Below are positions 1 to 8,989 of a stretch of 64,000 bases of DNA, one piece after another (position 1 is the stretch's first letter; every line of letters begins with the position of its first letter). The DNA is from an uncultured Geobacter sp. (GTDB lineage Bacteria > Desulfobacterota > Desulfuromonadia > Geobacterales > DSM-12255). The translations under genes were made by a program, and so were the position numbers. Below the pieces are notes generated by a model. The model made no database searches and was not told where the DNA came from. It saw only the letters and a list, made by a program, of their open reading frames with translations. The DNA lies in the NCBI GenBank assembly GCA_937860145.1, contig CALMBF010000201.1, positions 1 to 64,000 of the forward strand, given 5' to 3'.

Positions 1-356
1 CTGAGTCCAAGAAATCTATTTACGCCTCAATTGGTTTTGGGCAACAGGCCGTCAAGACCTGACCCCCGCTTACCCCTTTTGTTCAATGTGCGCGGGAGGA
101 ATAATGTCTCTCATGGTTTATCAATTTCTTTACTCAGGTCATGGTGGCGGATAACGGTGAAAAGTTGTCCCTATGTGGTAGGCAAGAGAGCCCCAACCCC
201 CGGCTAGACCCATCTCCGCTAACGCTCCGTGGGTCAGCCTATAGCCGTTGATAAGTCCTCTGGAGGAGGATTGCATCCTCAGGTTTAAATCAACGAGATA
301 GAATCATATCTCAGAAGGCAAGCACGCACGTCATACCTGGGAAAGGAGTTGATCCG
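1..356. other. Non-coding stretch with two inverted repeats
   Basis: No convincing gene is seen here. Two structured stretches are visible. At 202-239, GGCT-GACCCA faces TGGGTCAGCC with one bulged base and a 17-nt loop. At 246-295, CGTTGAT (246-252) faces ATCAACG (289-295) and encloses CCTC-TG-GAGG (257-266) and GAGGAT-TGC-ATCCTC (266-280). No long T-run follows, so these are not ordinary terminators. They may be a structured leader for the lipoprotein gene at 357 or a mobile-element relic. Confidence 0.5.
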
Positions 357-1772
357 ATGAACGTCAGCTACCGGATACTGAATAAAACTCTGTACGTTGC
401 GACGCTGTTAGTGTCTATCCTCACCGCTGGATGCGGCGGGAGTGGAACGACGACGGCGACCCCGGCGACATCGGGCGCGGTCAGTGTCACGCCTGCGGCG
501 CTTATGGCCTCGGTCTCAAGCGCCGTGAGCAATCCATTGAACATCGCCCGTTCGCTGGGAGGGTGGGATTGGGTCAGCTTTGCCGGCAATTTTGGTGCGA
601 TGCTTACCAGCATTACCTACACCCTGGATATGCAGAAAATTACCTACCAGTCTGTAGGTGCTGACGGTCTTTCCCACACCATGACCGGGTTACTGATTCT
701 GCCCCGGGCGATCTCCGGCGACCGCCCCAGCGTGCCCATCCTCATGTATCAGCATGGCACCGAACCGTTCCGACTTTACTCCCCCTCCCAGTACCTGCTT
801 CACATGGATCGCCCTGCCGACTATCCCGAGGTCATGGTGGCTGCCGCCATTGCCGCCAGCGGTTATGCCGTTGCCATGGCGGATTACGAGGGGTTGGGCG
901 ACAATACCAGCCCGCAACCCTACGTAAACGGTGCTGTCCTGGCTCGCCAGGTAATCGACATGCTCCGTGCCAGTCGCGACAAAATCGCCGCTGCTTCCTC
1001 CCCTTGCAGTTGGAACAACCAGCTTTTCCTCATGGGATATTCGGAGGGTGGCTATGTGACCATGACGACCACCAGGGAGCTACAACTCCGATATGCAACG
1101 GAGTTCACCGTTACCGCTGCTGCTGCGCTCTCCGGCCCCCACGACCTGTCCGGGACCATGCGTGCCCTGATGCTTTCCAACAGCACCTCCAAGGCGCCCT
1201 ACTTCCTGCCGTTCCTGCTCACCGGATATAACTATTCGTACGGAGGACAGAGCAGCATCTTCAATGCTGCGTCGGCTCTTGGATCCCCCTTCAATAGCAC
1301 CATACCTCCACTCTTTACAGGCAGCACATCGTCCGACAAGATAAGCGAGGCCATGGGGATGTCCTTCAGCCCGGTCAGCCTGATTGTACCGAAAAGCGTC
1401 CTGACCACCACCTTTATCGACCTTCTCACCACGGACACAGCACCCGGGTCTGCCTATTCGTTCCTGCGTCAGAACGATTCGTTTCGCGACCCCCAGAACG
1501 GTGGCACTACCTGGCGTCCGATGGTACCGGTCAGGATGTATCACCATCAGAGTGATGAACTGGTACCCTTCGACAACTCCCAGGTTGCCTTCGACGCATT
1601 CAGCAGTGTGGGGGGCAAACGGCATGGAGGGACCGGTCCCGGGGTTGAACTGGTGCGGGAAACGGTTTCGTTGAGCTTCAACCTTTCAGACCCGACCAAG
1701 ACGGTCCATCTCGGAGCGGCCTTCCCGGAGTTGAGCAACGGATGGAATTGGCTGAACAGTTTCAAGAAGTAA
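357..1772 (+). CDS. Secreted alpha/beta-hydrolase lipoprotein
   Basis: A 471-aa exported lipoprotein. The N-terminus has a hydrophobic stretch ending in the lipobox LTAGC with Cys26, then a low-complexity Thr/Ser/Ala linker. The nucleophile elbow GYSEGG puts the catalytic Ser at 229. An HGTEP motif near residue 133 resembles an oxyanion region. Acid and His candidates lie in HHQSDELVP (about 400) and TVHLGAAF (about 455). This layout fits secretory lipases and esterases of the alpha/beta-hydrolase fold, so it probably hydrolyses an ester outside the inner membrane; the substrate is unknown. AAGGAG at 343-348 lies 8 nt before the ATG and fixes the start. It appears monocistronic. Confidence 0.75.
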   Translation: MNVSYRILNKTLYVATLLVSILTAGCGGSGTTTATPATSGAVSVTPAALMASVSSAVSNPLNIARSLGGWDWVSFAGNFGAMLTSITYTLDMQKITYQSVGADGLSHTMTGLLILPRAISGDRPSVPILMYQHGTEPFRLYSPSQYLLHMDRPADYPEVMVAAAIAASGYAVAMADYEGLGDNTSPQPYVNGAVLARQVIDMLRASRDKIAAASSPCSWNNQLFLMGYSEGGYVTMTTTRELQLRYATEFTVTAAAALSGPHDLSGTMRALMLSNSTSKAPYFLPFLLTGYNYSYGGQSSIFNAASALGSPFNSTIPPLFTGSTSSDKISEAMGMSFSPVSLIVPKSVLTTTFIDLLTTDTAPGSAYSFLRQNDSFRDPQNGGTTWRPMVPVRMYHHQSDELVPFDNSQVAFDAFSSVGGKRHGGTGPGVELVRETVSLSFNLSDPTKTVHLGAAFPELSNGWNWLNSFKK

Positions 1773-1851
1773 GGGTCTCACGATACGGGGAAGGACGCCG
1801 GACATTGAACAACAAGGCACCTGCGGGCAGAACGTTGGAGCAAGAGAATCA

Positions 1852-2277
1852 ATGAATATTATTGGAATATGCGGTGATAACTGTTCTCACTGTCCCAGGT
1901 ACCTTGCCACTCGAAACGGAGATGCCAGAGGTTTGGAGAAGGTAAAGGAATTGTGGGTTCGCCTTGGCTTACGTGATCCGGCATGTACACTTCAAGACAT
2001 GGCCTGCTATGGGTGTAGACCGGAAAACGGTTGTGCATATCCGGAAGTCCGTGCATGTGCTTATGGAAAAGGTATAGACAACTGCGGGTTGTGCCAGGTG
2101 TACCCGTGCGAACTGATTCAAGCGGTTTTTGAAAGGTCTGCAAAACTACGCACTCATGCCGTTCGAGTCTGTACACCCGAAGAAATGGATGCGCTACATA
2201 CAGCATTCTTGTGTAAGCAGCAGAACCTGGATCAGGTTTATTGCAACAGTGAAAAACTGTCAGAGTCATCTCACTGA
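1852..2277 (+). CDS. DUF3795-type cysteine-rich protein
   Basis: A 141-aa cytosolic protein with no signal peptide. It is rich in cysteine (about 13 residues) in the order GICGDNCSHCPRY, MACYGCRPENGC, RACAYGKG and NCGLCQVYPC. This pattern matches the DUF3795 family, small proteins thought to bind metal through clustered cysteines. The function is unknown. The gene is more A+T-rich than its neighbours and stands alone between the hydrolase and the epimerase, so late acquisition is possible. A weak purine stretch (GAGCAAGAGAATC) precedes the ATG. Confidence 0.7.
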   Translation: MNIIGICGDNCSHCPRYLATRNGDARGLEKVKELWVRLGLRDPACTLQDMACYGCRPENGCAYPEVRACAYGKGIDNCGLCQVYPCELIQAVFERSAKLRTHAVRVCTPEEMDALHTAFLCKQQNLDQVYCNSEKLSESSH

Positions 2278-2445
2278 CGCTCGCGATTCAGCGCCGGCCC
2301 GGAGCGCGTACAAATATTTCAGAAAAACGCAGGGAGGAAGTGGCTCATCATGCACACGCACTTTTCGTTTCCCTTCTCTGGTCAACATCCGAACCAAGTG
2401 ATATGCCAGCCTGTGCCCGCTGGCGATCTTCCGGCACACTGACAC

Positions 2446-3567
2446 ATGAAAACATTACAGCACACTCCCCCCTTTACCATAACCGATGCCGCGGCAGCCA
2501 TTGTCCGCGCGCCCCTGGCCACCCCGTTCCGGATCGCCACCGGCCAGCACGACGAGCTGGCCAACGTCTTCCTGCGGCTCACGACCCGTGACGGGATCCG
2601 GGGCTTCGGCGAGGCGGCGGTGGCAACCCACATCACAGGCGAGACGGTGGCCAGTACCCTGGCCAACCTGCGGGCAGCCGCGGCTGACCTCAGCGGCCGC
2701 ACGATCGATGATGTGGAGGCACTCTGCAGAGAGTTCGCCCCACGTTTCGCCGGGAACCACGCCGGCCTGGCGGCCCTGGAGATGGCGCTGTTGGACCTCG
2801 CCGCCCGGGTGGACGGGGTGCCGCTGTACGGGCTCTTCCCGCCGGTAACGGCAGCCGGGCCGCGGCTGAGGTTTGCCACGGACATCACCATCGTCATCGG
2901 CACCCTGGAGGAGGCCCGGAGAGGTGCGGAGCGCTTCACTGCCCAGGGGTTCACGGCGTTCAAGGTGAAGGTCGGCAGGAACGAGGAGCTGGACCTGGCC
3001 CGGGTCCTGGCGGTGCGGGAGGCGGCGCCGGGATGCACGCTGATCCTGGACGCCAACATGGGGTTCGACGCCGGCCGGATGCTGGCCTTCCTGGAGCGTC
3101 TCGACCGGCACGGCGCCCGGCCGGTGCTGCTGGAGCAGCCGGTGCCGAAGCACGACTGGGCCGGTCTGGCCACGCTCACGGCGGCGCTGTCCGGGAGCGG
3201 GACGCTCGTCTGCGCCGACGAGAGCGTCGGCTCCCTGGCCGACGCCCGGCTGGCCGTGGAGACGGGGGCGGTCAGCGCCATCAACGTCAAGACCATGAAG
3301 AGCGGCTTTCTGGAAGGGGCGGAGATCGCCCGGCTGGCGGCCTCCCACGGCATCCCCCTCATGCTCGGGGCGATGATGGAGAGCGCCCTCTCCATCTCCG
3401 CCTCGGCCCACCTGGCCGCCGGCCTGGGGTGCTTCGACTACATCGACCTGGACACGACCTTCTTCCTCGGCGGCGAGTTCTCCCGGGCACCCGGCCTGGA
3501 CGGTGCCGGCCGGTTCGACCTGGGGAGCGCCGTGCCAGGCATCGGCGTGGAACCCGCCTTCCCGTGA
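2446..3567 (+). CDS. Dipeptide epimerase (enolase superfamily)
   Basis: A 373-aa member of the muconate-lactonizing/mandelate-racemase group. Visible active-site residues are the KxK motif (FKVKVG, Lys173 and Lys175), metal ligands Asp202 (LDANMG), Glu230 (LLEQPV) and Asp258 (CADESVG), and the second catalytic lysine Lys282 (NVKTMKSG). The DLD motif at 334-336 is the family signature that binds the dipeptide amino group. Such enzymes interconvert L-Ala-D-Glu and L-Ala-L-Glu or related dipeptides, usually in murein-peptide recycling. The stop codon overlaps the GTG start of the downstream membrane gene (GTGA), so the two are coupled. No clear ribosome binding site precedes the ATG. Confidence 0.85.
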   Translation: MKTLQHTPPFTITDAAAAIVRAPLATPFRIATGQHDELANVFLRLTTRDGIRGFGEAAVATHITGETVASTLANLRAAAADLSGRTIDDVEALCREFAPRFAGNHAGLAALEMALLDLAARVDGVPLYGLFPPVTAAGPRLRFATDITIVIGTLEEARRGAERFTAQGFTAFKVKVGRNEELDLARVLAVREAAPGCTLILDANMGFDAGRMLAFLERLDRHGARPVLLEQPVPKHDWAGLATLTAALSGSGTLVCADESVGSLADARLAVETGAVSAINVKTMKSGFLEGAEIARLAASHGIPLMLGAMMESALSISASAHLAAGLGCFDYIDLDTTFFLGGEFSRAPGLDGAGRFDLGSAVPGIGVEPAFP

Positions 3568-4727
3568 TCAGCCACCCCCTCCTCATCGTCCTGGTGCTGG
3601 CGGCCATCGAGGCCCTGGTGCTCCACCTCTCCCGCCACGAGCGGACCGCCCGCCTCTTCGACTACCTGCCGGCGGTCTTCTGGATCTACTTCCTCCCCAT
3701 GGTGGCCGCCACCAGCGGCCTGCTCGCCACCGCGAGCCCGGTGTACGGCCTGATCACCACCTGGCTCCTGCCGGCCAGCCTGGTGCTGCTCCTGTTACCG
3801 GTTGACCTAGCGGCCATCCTGCGCCTCGGCCCGACGGCACTCGCCATGTTCTTCATCGGCGCCGTCGGCATCGTCGCCGGGACGGTCCTCTCCTTTGCCC
3901 TCTTCAAGCCGCTGGTTGGCGCCCAGTTCTGGTCCGGCTTCGGCGCCCTCTCCGCCTCCTGGACCGGCGGCAGCGCCAACATGATCGCCGTGAAGGAGGC
4001 CCTGGCGGTGCCGGACGTTGTCTTCGCGCCGATGGTGATCGTGGACACGGTGGTCCCCTACCTCTGGATGGGGTGCATGATCGCCCTGGTCGGCCTGCAG
4101 CAGGCCTTCGACCGCTGGACGCGGGCCGACCGCGCCGTGCTCGACCGCCTGGGGGAACGGGCGGCAGAGCACCTGGCGACGAGCGTCGGCCGCCGCACCC
4201 CCGCGGGGATCGCCGTCGCCCTGGCCGTCGCCGCCGCCGGGAGCGGCGGGGCCCACCTGGCGGCCCGTCACCTCCCCCGCCTCGGCGAGGCCGTGACCGG
4301 CTACACCTGGACGATCATGCTCGTCACCCTCGTCGGCATCCTCCTCTCCCTGACGCCGGTGCGCAGGCTGGAGCGCTCCGGCGCCTCCCGCACCGGGTAC
4401 GACCTCCTCTACTTCGTGCTGACCGCCATCGGCGCCATGGCGTCGGTGGCCAGCATCGGCTCGGCCCTGGTCCTGATCGCCGCCGGCCTGCTGATCGTGG
4501 CGGTCCACGCCGTTGTCACCCTGGCCGGTGCCCGCCTGCTCCGGGCCCCCATGTTCCTTGCGGCGGCGGCCAGCCAGGCCAACATCGGCGGGGTCGCCTC
4601 GGCGCCGGTGGTCGCCGAGGTCTACCACCCGGGGCTCTCCTCGGTCGGCCTGCTCCTGGCGATCCTGGGAAACATCGTCGGGACCTGGCTGGGGATCGCC
4701 TGCGCCCAGCTCTGCCGGCTCTTCTGA
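3564..4727 (+). CDS. DUF819 family integral membrane protein
   Basis: A 387-aa protein that starts at GTG and overlaps the epimerase stop by 4 nt. The same frame stays open upstream, but that part reads as Arg/Pro-rich shadow sequence. The true N-terminus begins hydrophobically (ISHPLLIVLVLAAIEALVL). About ten membrane segments are visible, with Gly-rich motifs SWTGGSANMIAVKEAL and SQANIGGVASAPV in the two halves, typical of DUF819 (YjcL-like) proteins, which are suspected carriers. Coupling with a dipeptide epimerase suggests transport of murein peptides or their products, which is inference. Confidence 0.75.
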   Translation: MISHPLLIVLVLAAIEALVLHLSRHERTARLFDYLPAVFWIYFLPMVAATSGLLATASPVYGLITTWLLPASLVLLLLPVDLAAILRLGPTALAMFFIGAVGIVAGTVLSFALFKPLVGAQFWSGFGALSASWTGGSANMIAVKEALAVPDVVFAPMVIVDTVVPYLWMGCMIALVGLQQAFDRWTRADRAVLDRLGERAAEHLATSVGRRTPAGIAVALAVAAAGSGGAHLAARHLPRLGEAVTGYTWTIMLVTLVGILLSLTPVRRLERSGASRTGYDLLYFVLTAIGAMASVASIGSALVLIAAGLLIVAVHAVVTLAGARLLRAPMFLAAAASQANIGGVASAPVVAEVYHPGLSSVGLLLAILGNIVGTWLGIACAQLCRLF

Positions 4728-4771
4728 CGGTTCATCCTCGCACCAGCCGACTTACCCGTTGTGGGCACAAA

Positions 4772-4803
4772 AAAAGGGGAGATGCCGAAGCATCTCCCCT
4801 TTT
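4772..4803. terminator. Bidirectional terminator between DUF819 gene and gltA
   Basis: A perfect stem GGGGAGATGC/GCATCTCCCC with a CGAA tetraloop is flanked by four A on the left and four T on the right. It can therefore terminate both the plus-strand DUF819 transcript and the minus-strand citrate synthase transcript. Confidence 0.85.
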
Positions 4804-4823
4804 CATCGTGAACCCAAGTTCTC

Positions 4824-6149
4824 TTAGAACTTGCGGCCGCCTTCCTCTGCCCACTTCTCGAGCATCGGGGTGGTAACTGACTTGGGACGCTCGATGGCGT
4901 AGCCGAGGCCACGGTCCCAGGTGATGTTCGCCATGCAGCCGAGGGCACGGCCAACACCGAAGAGAACGGTGTAGAAGTCCCACTCGCGGAGACCGTAGTA
5001 CCACTGGATGACGCCGGACTGTGCGTCGACGTTCGGCCAGGGGTTCTTGGCCTTGCCCTGCTCGGTGAGGACGCCCGGGGCGACTTCGAAGATCATGGCG
5101 ACCAGCTTGAACAGCGGATCGTCCTTCAGGCCCGGGGTGTTGAGGCAGAACTCACGCTGTGACATGTAGCGCGGGTCGGTCTTGCGGAGAACGGCGTGGC
5201 CATAACCCGGAACAACCTGGCCGGCGTTGAGGGTATCCCAGAGAGCCTTGGTGATGAGCTCCTTGGTCGGCTCCTGATCCTTGCAGTACTTCTCCTGGAA
5301 CTTGAGGGTCCAGTCGAGAACTTCCTGGTTGGCAAGGCCGTGGAGCGGGCCGGCGAGGCCGTTGAGGCCTGCGGAGTAGGCATAGTAGGGGTCGGACAGG
5401 GCAGAGTGGACCAGGTGCGTCGTGTGGGCGGAAACGTTGCCGGACTCGTGGTCGGAGTGGAGGATGAAGTACATACGGGCAACGTCCTCGTACTCCTTGC
5501 ACTGGCCGATCATGCGGGCGAAGTTGGCGCCGCAGTCGGCGGTCGGATCGATCGGCTTCTGGAAATCGCTGCGATACTTCAGGTTGTAGATGAAGGCGGC
5601 AACGATGGGGATACGGGCAACGAGGTCGCTGGCATCTTCATAGACGTATTCCCAGGCGATGTTCTTGTTGAACTTGCCGGAGTTGTAGAAACCGGCGAAC
5701 TTGGAGTCCTTCTGCATGGCCAGGATACCGACGGAGAGCATGACCATCGGATGGCTGTCGCGGGGGAGAGCGCGGATGGCATCCCACACGTAGGAAGGCA
5801 CGACCTGGCGGGTCTTCCACTCGGCAACGACCTCGTCAACCTGGGCCTGGGTCGGCACGTCGCCGGTGAGGAGGAAGTACCAGAAAGCCTCGACGGTCGG
5901 ATAGGCTGAGCCCTGAGCCTTGGGGAGAGCAGCGAAGGTCTCGGGGATGGTCTTGCCACGGAAGCGGATCCCTTCCTGCGGGTCGAGATAGGAGATGTCG
6001 GTTACGAGGGCGCGGATGTCGCGGGCACCGCCGATGCACTGGTCAATGGTAACCTGGTCGATAACGACCTTGCCGAACTCCTTGACCAGCTTGGTGGTAC
6101 GGGGACGGAACTCTTCGATCTTCTGCTTGAGCGTCTCTTTAAGTGCCAT
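4824..6149 (-). CDS. gltA: Citrate synthase, eukaryote-like type
   Basis: A 441-aa enzyme that condenses acetyl-CoA and oxaloacetate to citrate at the entry of the TCA cycle. Catalytic residues align with the animal enzyme: His270 (GPLHGLANQ), His318 (GYGHAVL) and Asp375 (NVDAQSG). Overall the sequence (for example GHAVLRKTDPRY and GLAGPLHGLANQEV) resembles mitochondrial citrate synthase rather than the bacterial hexameric type, a known hallmark of Geobacter. There is no targeting peptide. AAGGAG lies 9 nt before the ATG. The gene is followed by a strong terminator and appears monocistronic. Confidence 0.95.
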   Translation of the reverse strand: MALKETLKQKIEEFRPRTTKLVKEFGKVVIDQVTIDQCIGGARDIRALVTDISYLDPQEGIRFRGKTIPETFAALPKAQGSAYPTVEAFWYFLLTGDVPTQAQVDEVVAEWKTRQVVPSYVWDAIRALPRDSHPMVMLSVGILAMQKDSKFAGFYNSGKFNKNIAWEYVYEDASDLVARIPIVAAFIYNLKYRSDFQKPIDPTADCGANFARMIGQCKEYEDVARMYFILHSDHESGNVSAHTTHLVHSALSDPYYAYSAGLNGLAGPLHGLANQEVLDWTLKFQEKYCKDQEPTKELITKALWDTLNAGQVVPGYGHAVLRKTDPRYMSQREFCLNTPGLKDDPLFKLVAMIFEVAPGVLTEQGKAKNPWPNVDAQSGVIQWYYGLREWDFYTVLFGVGRALGCMANITWDRGLGYAIERPKSVTTPMLEKWAEEGGRKF

Positions 6150-6301
6150 GTTGCTGCTCTCCTTTCAACTGTTGGGGTTAATGGGCGTGAACGGCAAACT
6201 GCCGTCCTTCCACTGGTGAACTATTTATTTTAAAACGTGGGTCTATATCCGGTAAAAAAACGATTGGCGAGGGTTCCGGACAGAAAACATTAAAACGAAT
6301 C

Positions 6302-6319
6302 GCATACTGTATACAAAAT
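6302..6319. promoter_or_regulatory. Candidate operator upstream of gltA
   Basis: The palindrome TGTATACA (6308-6315) sits inside CATACTGTATAC, about 160 bp upstream of the citrate synthase start. TGTATAC-type palindromes are common for GntR-family regulators. No promoter hexamers could be placed with confidence, so this is a suggestion only. Confidence 0.3.
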
Positions 6320-6374
6320 TGCGTCTCCTTATATCACCGGGTCAAACTAAATTCAATACATTTTTTAACAGGAG

Positions 6375-7571
6375 TCACCTAATTATTATTATTTTTTCAT
6401 CCGAGAACGTCAACTGTTTTAGCGTACCGTCATCCGCCAGGTAGAAGCTGTTTTCGATGCCGATCGCCCCCTCGCCGGGGAACACCAGTTTCGGCTCGAA
6501 GGCGAAGGCCATCCCCGGTTCGAAGCGCATCTGGTGGAAGCCCCGGGCAATGAACGGATATTCGTCGATCTCCACGCCGATGCCATGCCCGATGAACGAG
6601 GTCTGGGACCCCTTCACCCCCATGAAGCTCTCCCCGTATCCCAGGGAAACCGCCAGGGCAAGGCATTCATCGTACAGCTCGCCCCAGGAGGGGAGCTGGG
6701 GAACCAGCCTCACCATCAGCTCCTGGATCCTCAGCATGTCGTCATACCCCTGCATGAGTCGGGGAGAGAGACCGCCAAGGGCCATGACCCGGGTCTGGTC
6801 GACCAGGTAGCCGTCGCAACAGCCGGAAAAGTCGATGATGATCGGCTCACCCCGGCCGATGGGCTTGTAGCTGGCCCCCTGGCCGAAGGAGGGGGAGATG
6901 CCGAGCCCCCCCAGGGGGGTGTCCGTATAGGCCGGCACGGCGCTGTCGCTGCCGGAGAAGGTGTGGCCGAACAGCATCTCGCCGTTGAAGACGCGCATCC
7001 GGATCAGCCCCTGGTGCCCCTCGAGGCGGGCGACGCGCTCAAGCTCCGCGGCAAGCTGCAGGTCGGTGATCCCTTCCCGCACATGCTCCGCTGCCGAGCG
7101 GTACACCTTGTCCACCTGCACGGCCGCATCCTGCATGAGGTGGATCTCGTAGCTGCTCTTTTTCATCCGTACCCGCCGGATGAGCGTTGACGCATCGCTG
7201 AACGCCGCCCGGGGGAAGACCTTGCGATAGCGCTCGAACAGGGCGACCGGCAGGACGTCGAACTCCATGCCGATGGTTGCCGGTTCGGGATAGCCGTAGG
7301 TCGCCAGGACGGCGGGGAGTTCGGACATGGAACTGAACGGCACGACCTCCCGCAGCCCCGACTCCATCCGTGCCCTGGCCGCATCGCGGCGGACCAGGTA
7401 GAGCGGCTGCCCCTTCACCGGTATATAGAGGCAACCGGTCTGGATGGTCCCGGTAAAGTAAAAGAGGTCGGCACTCTGTATGACGATGACCGCCTCAATC
7501 CCCCCTTCCGCCATCACCTGCTGCATCCTGCTGCAGCGATGTTCGAGTTCAGTTGCCGGGGTTACTCTCAT
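6375..7571 (-). CDS. M24-family Xaa-Pro peptidase
   Basis: A 398-aa cytosolic metallopeptidase of the aminopeptidase P/prolidase family. The N-terminal creatinase-like domain spans about residues 1-140 and the pita-bread catalytic domain follows. The dinuclear metal ligands are all present: Asp in IIIDFSG, Asp in YLVDQTR, His in GHGIGVEIDE, Glu in FAFEPKL and Glu in GIENSF. It probably cleaves dipeptides or peptides with a penultimate proline. AAGGAG (7579-7584) lies 7 nt upstream of the ATG. The start lies inside the end of the small membrane ORF upstream, so it is translationally linked to the rnhB group. Confidence 0.85.
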   Translation of the reverse strand: MRVTPATELEHRCSRMQQVMAEGGIEAVIVIQSADLFYFTGTIQTGCLYIPVKGQPLYLVRRDAARARMESGLREVVPFSSMSELPAVLATYGYPEPATIGMEFDVLPVALFERYRKVFPRAAFSDASTLIRRVRMKKSSYEIHLMQDAAVQVDKVYRSAAEHVREGITDLQLAAELERVARLEGHQGLIRMRVFNGEMLFGHTFSGSDSAVPAYTDTPLGGLGISPSFGQGASYKPIGRGEPIIIDFSGCCDGYLVDQTRVMALGGLSPRLMQGYDDMLRIQELMVRLVPQLPSWGELYDECLALAVSLGYGESFMGVKGSQTSFIGHGIGVEIDEYPFIARGFHQMRFEPGMAFAFEPKLVFPGEGAIGIENSFYLADDGTLKQLTFSDEKIIIIR

Positions 7572-7698
7572 GACATTTCTCCTTGAACGATTTCTCCGCC
7601 TGCCGCCTCCGTCTGCCGCCGAGGAAAACCTCCTCGATCACAATGGCGATGAAACAGACGACGAACAGCGCGAAAATGATGCCGATAGCCTTGAACAT
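7549..7698 (-). CDS. Small membrane protein (49 aa) between rnhB and the M24 peptidase
   Basis: A 49-aa ORF starting with [20 protein letters not shown]. It has one membrane helix (about residues 4-21), then an Arg-rich stretch GGRRRR and a charged tail. The ATG overlaps the rnhB stop (TGATG), and an excellent ribosome binding site (GGAGGTGA, 5 nt spacing) sits in the end of rnhB. Its 3' end overlaps the M24 peptidase start by 23 nt. Start site, spacing and topology argue for a real gene. Function is unknown. The positive-inside rule puts the tail in the cytoplasm. Confidence 0.65.
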   Translation of the reverse strand: MFKAIGIIFALFVVCFIAIVIEEVFLGGRRRRQAEKSFKEKCHESNPGN

Positions 7699-8411
7699 CA
7701 CTCACCTCCCCCTGTGCCGAACAAATCACTCCCTCCCCCGGGCTGCAGTGCCGCTTCGCCCCCATCCGCCGCCGGGCGGACATGCTCCCTGACGCCGCGA
7801 AACGTCAGGCGATGAATGGGGGACGGACCCAGGGCGGCAATCGCCTCCAGATGAGATGCCGAGCCGTACCCCTTGTGTCCGGCAAAACCGTAGCCGGGAT
7901 AGAGCCGGTCATAGTCGAGCATCATGCGGTCCCTCGTCACCTTGGCGATGATGGAGGCGGCCGCGATGGAGATGCTCAGGCTGTCCCCCTTCTTGATCGT
8001 CCGCTGGGGCACGGTGAGGGCGGTAAACGAGATCCCGTCGATGAGCAGGTAGTCGGCCGGCGTCCGGAGCTTGCCGACCGCCTCTTCCATGGCGCGCAGG
8101 GTCGCCTGGAGGATATTGATGCGGTCGACGGTACGGCTGTCGCTCACGCCGACACCGACCGCGACCGCCTCGGCGGATATCCGCTCGAACAGCCCATCCC
8201 GGGCGACAGGGGTCAGCTTTTTCGAATCGTTGATCCCGGGGATCTGAACGGCTCGGGGGAGGATCACCGCTGCAGCCACGACCGGACCGGCAAGGGGACC
8301 GCGTCCCGCCTCGTCGACCCCGGCAATGGCGCCGAACCCGCGGGAGCGGGCGATCTCCTCGTAGTCCCACAGGGTCGGGTGCGGGACGGGGCCGAACAGG
8401 TTGTTCTCCAT
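7698..8411 (-). CDS. rnhB: Ribonuclease HII
   Basis: A 237-aa endonuclease that cuts the RNA strand of RNA-DNA hybrids and removes misincorporated ribonucleotides. The signature [13 protein letters not shown] carries the first catalytic Asp and Glu. Further acidic residues are in YLLIDGI and TRDRMM, and HKGYGSASH is conserved near the end. The C-terminus continues with a Gly-rich tail (about 20 residues) not needed for the fold. It lies downstream of rplS, separated by a terminator, so part of its expression may be read-through or come from a promoter in 8412-8550. Confidence 0.93.
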   Translation of the reverse strand: MENNLFGPVPHPTLWDYEEIARSRGFGAIAGVDEAGRGPLAGPVVAAAVILPRAVQIPGINDSKKLTPVARDGLFERISAEAVAVGVGVSDSRTVDRINILQATLRAMEEAVGKLRTPADYLLIDGISFTALTVPQRTIKKGDSLSISIAAASIIAKVTRDRMMLDYDRLYPGYGFAGHKGYGSASHLEAIAALGPSPIHRLTFRGVREHVRPAADGGEAALQPGGGSDLFGTGGGE

Positions 8412-8551
8412 AGGGTGCTCCAGGGTGGGGAGGTTTGTTGCGACTGGCGTAAACGAGGAATAGAAATAGCAGACAAAGGGACAGAAATCGAGAGGTATGT
8501 GCGATCAGCCCCGACCTGCGGGGGGCCAGGGGATTTGGCCGGGGTTCCGGG

Positions 8552-8582
8552 CAAAAAAAAGCCCCGGATCTCTCCGGGGCTT
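8552..8582 (-). terminator. Terminator after rplS
   Basis: On the minus strand GCCCCGGA-GAGA-TCCGGGGC is followed by eight T. It lies 5 nt beyond the rplS stop and partly separates rplS from rnhB. Confidence 0.85.
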
Positions 8583-8586
8583 GTGA

Positions 8587-8943
8587 TCAGGCGCCTGCCA
8601 CGTACTTTCTTTCGCGGATCCGTGCTGCCTTGCCGCGCAGCTTGCGCAGGTAGTAGAGTTTTGCACGGCGGACATGGCCGCGGGTCACCACGTCGATGGC
8701 GTCGATGGACGGTGAGTGCACCGGGAAGGAACGCTCGACCCCCACGCCGTTGGAAATCTTGCGAACGGTGAACGATTCGCGGATGCCACCGTTCTGGCGG
8801 GAGATGACAACCCCCTGGAATGCCTGGATACGGCTCTTGTCGCCTTCAACGATCTTTACGTGCACCTTGACGGTGTCGCCGGGCTTGAAAGGGACAACGT
8901 TCTTCTTCATCTGCTCCATTTCGATCATGTCAATCTTGTTCAT
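8587..8943 (-). CDS. rplS: 50S ribosomal protein L19
   Basis: A 118-aa protein of the usual L19 length. Conserved segments include [48 protein letters not shown] and [10 protein letters not shown]19 sits at the 30S-50S interface. A purine-rich GAGGAAGAAAGC stretch lies upstream of the ATG. It is the last gene of the ffh-rpsP-khpA-rimM-trmD-methyltransferase-rplS run and is followed by a strong terminator. Confidence 0.97.
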   Translation of the reverse strand: MNKIDMIEMEQMKKNVVPFKPGDTVKVHVKIVEGDKSRIQAFQGVVISRQNGGIRESFTVRKISNGVGVERSFPVHSPSIDAIDVVTRGHVRRAKLYYLRKLRGKAARIRERKYVAGA

Positions 8944-8989
8944 CTGCTTTCTTCCTCCTATGGGTAGCTTAAGCTTTCCTCTGTTTGTG

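Noticed and set aside
246..295. Integron attC site
   Set aside because: The arms GTTGAT and ATCAAC lie in the wrong order for the attC core (RYYYAAC then GTTRRRY), and no integrase or cassette pattern is near.
3033..3563. N-terminal extension of the DUF819 frame into the epimerase gene
   Set aside because: The upstream part is Arg/Gly/Pro-rich shadow sequence of the epimerase. The hydrophobic protein begins cleanly at the GTG at 3564.
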